Origin: Methanocorpusculum sp.
Lineage (GTDB): Archaea; Halobacteriota; Methanomicrobia; Methanomicrobiales; Methanocorpusculaceae
DNA length: 17,451 nucleotides
Direction: 5' to 3'
Assembly (NCBI GenBank): GCA_029987025.1
Contig: DALTWQ010000021.1
Location: forward strand, 1 to 17,451
Part shown: positions 15,076-17,451 of the stretch, piece after piece
Position numbering within the stretch: position 1 is the first letter of the stretch
How the letters are laid out: the number at the start of each line of letters is the position of its first letter
Made by a program: the position numbers and the translations under genes
Notes under the pieces: generated by a model
Database searches by the model: none
What the model was told of the DNA's origin: nothing
The model's input: only the letters and a program-made list of their open reading frames with translations

Positions 15076-15109
15076 TTTGTGTACAAAATGTATACAATTT
15101 GTACACAAA
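15076..15109. promoter_or_regulatory. 34-bp triple-palindrome element, copy 1
   Basis: Three palindromic units related to TTTGTRTACAAA are centred at 15081/82, 15092/93 and 15103/104, exactly 11 bp apart. The outer units TTTGTGTACAAA and TTTGTACACAAA are perfect reverse complements of each other, and the central core is TGTATACA. A copy with 31 of 34 identical bases lies at 16590-16623. TATA-like stretches flank it on both sides (TTTTTATACAAA leftward, TTAAAAATATATG rightward). It is most likely a multimeric operator; the regulator is unknown. It is 148 bases upstream of npdG. Confidence 0.7.
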
Positions 15110-15201
15110 AATTAAAAATATATGTTTGTACAGATGGCTGAATATATGGAGTGATAATTGAACAATCTTATTTGGTGTTTTGTGCCTGCTCCCGCTCATC
15201 C

Positions 15202-15249
15202 TTTTATTTTATATTCTGGAAGACCTAATATAGACATACCTAAGTGGAG
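15202..15249 (+). promoter_or_regulatory. Promoter and ribosome binding site of npdG
   Basis: TTTTATTTTATATTC (15202-15216) is a good archaeal TATA box, about 45-50 bases before the ATG. It is followed by a GTGGAG Shine-Dalgarno sequence at 15244-15249, eight bases before the start. The spacing predicts a leader of roughly 20-30 bases. Confidence 0.55.
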
Positions 15250-15257
15250 TAATTCAG

Positions 15258-15932
15258 ATGAAAAAAGTTGCAATTTTAGGAGGTACCGGAAATATTGGTG
15301 AAGGTCTTGCCCGCAGAATCTGTCTCGGCGGCAAGTTCGATGTCGAGATCGGATCCCGCGGAGCTGACAAGGCTGAGGCTGCAGCAGAGGGTGTCCGTGC
15401 CTGTCTTGCAGAGCACGGCTGTAAGGCGACGACCTGTACCGGCGGTACGAATGCTGATGTCTGCGATGCCGACATTCTGATTCTGTCGCTTCCGTTCGAG
15501 CGTATCGAGTCTACTATTGAAACAATCGGCAAATCCGCCTTTGAAAACAAGGTTATTGTATCATTAATTAATCCGATGATCAGAAACCCGGCTGAGAAGT
15601 ACTTCCTTCCGGATGCACCGGCTGAGGGCTCTGCTGCTCTTGCCATCGAAAAGATGCTTCCAGCGTCTGCGAAGCTTGTCTGTGCGTTTAACAATGTTGC
15701 TGCAGGCAAGTGGATGGAGCTTGATGAGGAGCTTGACTATACGGTTGCTGTCTGCGGTAATGATGACGCAGCAAAGGCCGCGGTAAAAGAGCTTGTTGCA
15801 AGTGTTTCGAAGCTGCAGCCGCTTGATGCGGGACCGCTTGCGATGTCTAAGGTTATTGAAGGCATCACTCCGCTTGTTATTACGATTGCGATGCGCAACG
15901 GATTAAAAGACGTTGGTGTGTACTTTAAATAA
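15258..15932 (+). CDS. npdG: F420H2:NADP oxidoreductase
   Basis: This 224-residue enzyme moves hydride between reduced coenzyme F420 and NADP+, supplying NADPH for biosynthesis in methanogens. The N-terminal dinucleotide fold starts KVAILGGTGNIGEGLARRI, with the GxGxxG-type loop. It is followed by the NADP phosphate-binding segment VEIGSRGADKAE. Further landmarks are DILILSLPFERIEST and the C-terminal LQPLDAGPLAMSKVIEGITP, which lines the F420 site in the family. Length is normal. It is a single-gene unit with its own promoter, ribosome binding site and terminator. Confidence 0.93.
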   Translation: MKKVAILGGTGNIGEGLARRICLGGKFDVEIGSRGADKAEAAAEGVRACLAEHGCKATTCTGGTNADVCDADILILSLPFERIESTIETIGKSAFENKVIVSLINPMIRNPAEKYFLPDAPAEGSAALAIEKMLPASAKLVCAFNNVAAGKWMELDEELDYTVAVCGNDDAAKAAVKELVASVSKLQPLDAGPLAMSKVIEGITPLVITIAMRNGLKDVGVYFK

Positions 15933-15943
15933 CTGCGTTTTTG

Positions 15944-15967
15944 AGATGCAGACATGCATCTTTTTTT
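15944..15967 (+). terminator. Hairpin and oligo-T terminator after npdG
   Basis: AGATGCA/TGCATCT forms a perfect 7-bp stem with a GACA loop, immediately followed by a run of T residues, 11 bases after the npdG stop. It is the clearest terminator on the plus strand. Confidence 0.8.
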
Positions 15968-16308
15968 TATGAACTGTTTTTATCCGGCAGGGTGAGATGC
16001 TGTCTGGGGGTGCCTGAGGGGTGATTGAGGCTCTACTGAATATTTTTGCAGGTTACTGCAGAAATGTTCAATAGGTTTTTTGTTCGAAGAAACCGGCAGA
16101 TGATTGCGGTATGGTACATGGGTGAAAAAAGTCTGTTACAAAAACGCTGATTTTTCCAAAAGCGAAGGTGTCATAAGTGTCTCAGGTCATCACCCCTGAA
16201 ACAACGCCTGCGCCCTTCTTGAATATATTGTCCAGCAGAATTATCTGTGATAATTCCGGTAAATCGCTTTACATAACTTAATAGGGCATACTACCACATA
16301 AACCTTTT
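15968..16308. other. Gene-free region after npdG
   Basis: These 340 bases contain no gene I can support. They include the first copy of a 19-bp repeat (16109-16127) that recurs upstream of the third mntA, followed by a stretch that loosely resembles the mntA promoter (ACAAAAAC, then AGCGAA). They also include a perfect palindrome, GAATTATC-TGT-GATAATTC (16238-16256). A 33-codon frame from a GTG at about 16172 lacks a ribosome binding site and similarity to anything I know. The stretch may be a decayed copy of a toxin-antitoxin promoter region. Confidence 0.4.
16109..16127 (+). repeat. 19-bp direct repeat, copy 1
   Basis: GGTATGGTACATGGGTGAA occurs here and again at 16772-16790, exactly. The bases after each copy are also loosely alike (GTCTGTTACAAA against GCCTCTTTTATACAAA, and a later AGCGAA in both). 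Only copy 2 has an mntA gene downstream. Confidence 0.75.
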
Positions 16309-16367
16309 CGCCGGAGAAAAAAAGTAAAAGGCAGGAATGCCTTTCACTTTCCTTTCTTCTTCCGGCG
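16309..16367 (-). terminator. Nested-stem terminator of the small membrane-protein gene
   Basis: On the minus strand AAAGTGAAAGGCA and TGCCTTTTACTTT form a 13-bp stem (one G-T pair) around a TTCC loop, followed by seven T residues (16317-16323). An outer pair, CGCCGGA (16309-16315) with TCCGGCG (16361-16367), encloses it. The coding end and stop codon of the small gene lie inside the stem. The T tract is on the minus-strand side, which fixes the direction. Confidence 0.8.
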
Positions 16368-16448
16368 GTACAGCATCCAGACAAGGGATGCAATCTGTGC
16401 TGCGGTCTGCACTACAGCACAGATTTGAGCAATATATTCAAGTGACAT
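16344..16448 (-). CDS. 34-residue single-span membrane protein (unrecognised)
   Basis: A short frame encodes 34 residues: MSLEYIAQICAVVQTAAQIA, then SLVWMLYRRKKKGK. I do not recognise the family. Residues about 6-27 form one hydrophobic or mildly amphipathic helix, and residues 28-34 are a basic tail that should stay in the cytoplasm. The gene has the strongest ribosome binding site in the window (AAAGGAGGG, 9 bases before ATG), a TATA candidate upstream and a strong terminator directly after the stop, so I judge it real. Size, single helix and basic tail resemble small type I toxins or holin-like peptides of bacteria, as well as small subunits that regulate membrane complexes; none of these roles is proven. 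The second triple-palindrome element lies upstream of its promoter. Confidence 0.65.
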   Translation of the reverse strand: MSLEYIAQICAVVQTAAQIASLVWMLYRRKKKGK

Positions 16449-16457
16449 GTGATGATG

Positions 16458-16560
16458 CCCTCCTTTTTTAACCCTGTAAGGTCAGGGGCCTTCTCTGCAG
16501 TTCTTTTCGGGAGTTCTGCAAATCCGGCAGAGTATGTGTTTGTGGTTTGACAGATATAAA
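16458..16560 (-). promoter_or_regulatory. Promoter and structured leader of the small membrane-protein gene
   Basis: On the minus strand TTTATATC (16553-16560) is a TATA candidate, predicting a leader of roughly 80 bases. The leader holds possible stems CTCTGC/GCAGAG (16493-16498 with 16527-16532) and CCCTG/CAGGG (16472-16476 with 16483-16487). The latter ends just before the Shine-Dalgarno sequence AAAGGAGGG at 16458-16467. Long structured leaders are unusual for this organism's genes, which mostly have short ones, so translational control is possible. Confidence 0.45.
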
Positions 16561-16589
16561 TACTATGAAATATTTTGTAAAAATCGAAA

Positions 16590-16623
16590 TTTATGTATAA
16601 AATGTATACAATTTGTATACAAA
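16590..16623. promoter_or_regulatory. 34-bp triple-palindrome element, copy 2
   Basis: This copy matches copy 1 (15076-15109) at 31 of 34 positions and has the same 11-bp spacing of three TGTATACA-type cores. The right-hand unit here is the perfect palindrome TTTGTATACAAA. It starts about 30 bases upstream of the TATA candidate of the minus-strand small gene, a position typical of archaeal activator sites. It is about 225 bases upstream of the third mntA. Confidence 0.7.
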
Positions 16624-16683
16624 ATCAGGTGTGTCAGGAAAATGTCTGCGGCCCGCTGCGGTTTTTGTTCAGTGTTTTTCTAT

Positions 16684-16717
16684 TGACGAAAACTGATGAG
16701 AAACACACTTTTCGTCA
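16684..16717. repeat. Perfect 9-bp inverted repeat
   Basis: TGACGAAAA and TTTTCGTCA are exact reverse complements separated by 16 bases. There is no oligo-T tract next to it and no gene end nearby, so an operator or a leader hairpin is more likely than a terminator. Confidence 0.5.
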
Positions 16718-16771
16718 TTTGGCTGGTGTTCAGGTATGGTATTGAGCGGTTCCGTGCGGTATGCAGGAGAT

Positions 16772-16790
16772 GGTATGGTACATGGGTGAA
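16772..16790 (+). repeat. 19-bp direct repeat, copy 2, upstream of the third mntA
   Basis: An exact second copy of GGTATGGTACATGGGTGAA ends 57 bases before the mntA start. A TATA-like stretch, TTTTATACAAA (16800-16810), follows directly, so the repeat lies where an upstream regulatory site would be. Confidence 0.7.
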
Positions 16791-16847
16791 TAAAAGCCTC
16801 TTTTATACAAACATTCATATTTACATAGAGCGAATTTAAGGAGTAGT

Positions 16848-17180
16848 ATGGCTGAGTACACCAGCATTAAAGAGACTGTGCTGAAACAGATTGAGGAGAA
16901 TCTTCCTGAGATTCAGGACCGCTTCGGTATTGAGACGCTGGGGATTTTCGGTTCTGTTTCCCGCGGTGAGGACACGGAACAGTCTGATGTTGATGTGCTG
17001 TATCATTTTAAGGAGGGACGCGGCGGTTTAATTTCTGATGCAGTTCCGCTGAAACTGTATCTGGAGAATCTTTTCGGGCGTGAGGTTGATTTGGTTTCCG
17101 TGAACTATGTCTCTCCTCTTATTCGTGAGTATGTGGTGTCGGATGCAATTCTGTACGGTAAGGAAACGGCTATTGCATGA
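16848..17180 (+). CDS. mntA: MNT-type nucleotidyltransferase antitoxin MntA (copy 3)
   Basis: This 110-residue protein has the full GS-x10-D-x-D signature in FGSVSRGEDTEQSDVDVLY and the third acidic residue in LFGREVDLVSVNY. The C-terminal half (YVSPLIREYVVSDAILYG) closely follows copy 1 (FVSPLIKDAVFADAKLYG), so copies 1 and 3 form a subgroup separate from copy 2. Unlike the other two it has a Shine-Dalgarno sequence (AAGGAG, 4 bases before ATG) and a different promoter region with the 19-bp repeat. The stop overlaps the following hepT by four bases. Confidence 0.93.
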   Translation: MAEYTSIKETVLKQIEENLPEIQDRFGIETLGIFGSVSRGEDTEQSDVDVLYHFKEGRGGLISDAVPLKLYLENLFGREVDLVSVNYVSPLIREYVVSDAILYGKETAIA

Positions 17181-17451
17181 ATAAGTCACCGGTACTTACT
17201 GATAAACTGCTGCTGTCGCATATTATTGAGCAGTGTGATAAGATTATTGATCTGACATCATCGATTGATAAAGATACGTTTCTGGAGAATGTGTATTATC
17301 AGGATGCACTGTCCCGTGAGCTTGAAATTATTGGTGAGGCTGCAGGCAGTTTATCAGATTTGTTCTGCGTAACTCATCCGGATGTTCCTGTTGCCGAGAT
17401 GAAGTCGATGAGGAATGTTATTGTTCATCAGTATTTCAGGGTGGATTCAAC
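17177..17451 (+). CDS. hepT: HEPN-domain ribonuclease toxin HepT (copy 3, partial)
   Basis: The frame starts at an ATGA overlap with mntA and remains open for 91 codons to the window end; the family is about 110-115 residues, so the last helix is missing here. It begins MNKSPVLTDKLLLSHIIEQC. The motif R-x4-H-x-Y is present: R79, H84 and Y86 in SMRNVIVHQYF. The helix ALSRELEIIGEAAGSLS (44-60) matches the family. It is the intact counterpart of the 21-codon stub after copy 1 and looks functional as far as visible. Confidence 0.9.
   Translation, partial: MNKSPVLTDKLLLSHIIEQCDKIIDLTSSIDKDTFLENVYYQDALSRELEIIGEAAGSLSDLFCVTHPDVPVAEMKSMRNVIVHQYFRVDS

Larger units (their letters stand above)
14624..15257. 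other. Gene-free region with a series of hairpins
   Basis: About 630 bases between the divergent hydrolase operon and npdG hold no gene I can support. Inverted repeats follow each other: AGGCGG/CCGCCT (14756-14776), TGAGTT/AACTCA followed by CTTTTTTA (14795-14820), GTGAGGATA/TATCCTCGC (14829-14853), a longer stem at 14870-14907, and CGGCAcCCC/GGGaaTGCCG (14984-15006). The triple-palindrome element and the npdG promoter lie to the right. This could be a structured noncoding RNA, stacked terminators, or a decayed mobile element. Confidence 0.5.

Noticed and set aside
14818..15108. Minus-strand frame with a hydrophobic segment (MKFSLFFSFHLE and MMFWYLLPYIIF)
   Set aside because: It has no ribosome binding site, runs through several hairpins and through the 34-bp element, and resembles nothing I know.
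15133..15153. Short frame MAEYME after the first triple-palindrome, resembling the MntA N-terminus (MAEY)
   Set aside because: Only four residues match before a stop, which is within chance, and the upstream sequence does not match any mntA promoter.
16172..16276. GTG-started frame beginning VSQVITPETTPAPF
   Set aside because: It has a rare start, no ribosome binding site, an unremarkable composition and no recognisable similarity.

Overview
The window looks like chromosomal DNA from a methanogenic archaeon of the Methanomicrobiales. A Methanocorpusculum-like organism is my best guess, but I cannot prove the genus from sequence alone. The evidence is an archaeal A-type ATP synthase operon in the methanogen order H-I-K-E-C-F, the archaeal D-family DNA polymerase large subunit, an F420H2:NADP oxidoreductase, an archaeal-type iron-sulfur flavoprotein, and archaeal TATA-type promoters close to start codons.

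Layout. Positions 1-4535 (minus strand) hold ahaH, ahaI, ahaK, ahaE, ahaC and the beginning of ahaF. These are tightly packed and co-transcribed; they build the peripheral stalk, membrane motor and central stalk connector of the ATP synthase. A 308-base divergent spacer separates them from polC (4844-8296, plus), an intein-free PolD large subunit with intact metal ligands, zinc clusters and a C-terminal PCNA-binding motif. From about 8324 onward the character changes to accessory DNA. Three HEPN/MNT toxin-antitoxin loci occur within 9 kb. One (mntA at 8371) keeps only a 21-codon stub of its hepT. One (9502-10190) is complete. One (16848 to the window end) runs off the edge. A minus-strand iron-sulfur flavoprotein gene sits between the first two. 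Downstream of the complete pair, on the same strand with 21- and 12-base gaps, are a transglutaminase-like protein and an AT-rich AlbA_2/GHKL-ATPase/winged-helix protein. The end of the latter gene runs into about 330 bases of tandem repeats with both 11-bp and roughly 99-bp periods.

Positions 13362-14623 (minus) carry a two-gene operon, a membrane-anchored ComEC-like metallo-beta-lactamase-fold protein and a DUF3006 protein. A gene-free stretch (14624-15257) holds several hairpins and a 34-bp element made of three palindromes spaced exactly 11 bp. npdG follows (15258-15932) with a clear terminator. The last intergenic region (15968-16847) contains a second copy of the 34-bp element. Downstream of it, on the minus strand, is a previously unannotatable 34-codon gene for a tiny membrane protein with a very strong ribosome binding site and a nested terminator. 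The same region has a duplicated 19-bp sequence upstream of the third mntA.

How the parts relate: the left third is core energy and replication machinery. The right two thirds mix housekeeping genes with likely mobile or defence-linked modules (toxin-antitoxins, an AlbA_2 protein, repeats). The most interesting unexplained items are the two-level iteron array, the two 34-bp triple-palindrome sites, the small membrane-protein gene, and the decayed HEPN toxin next to an intact antitoxin.
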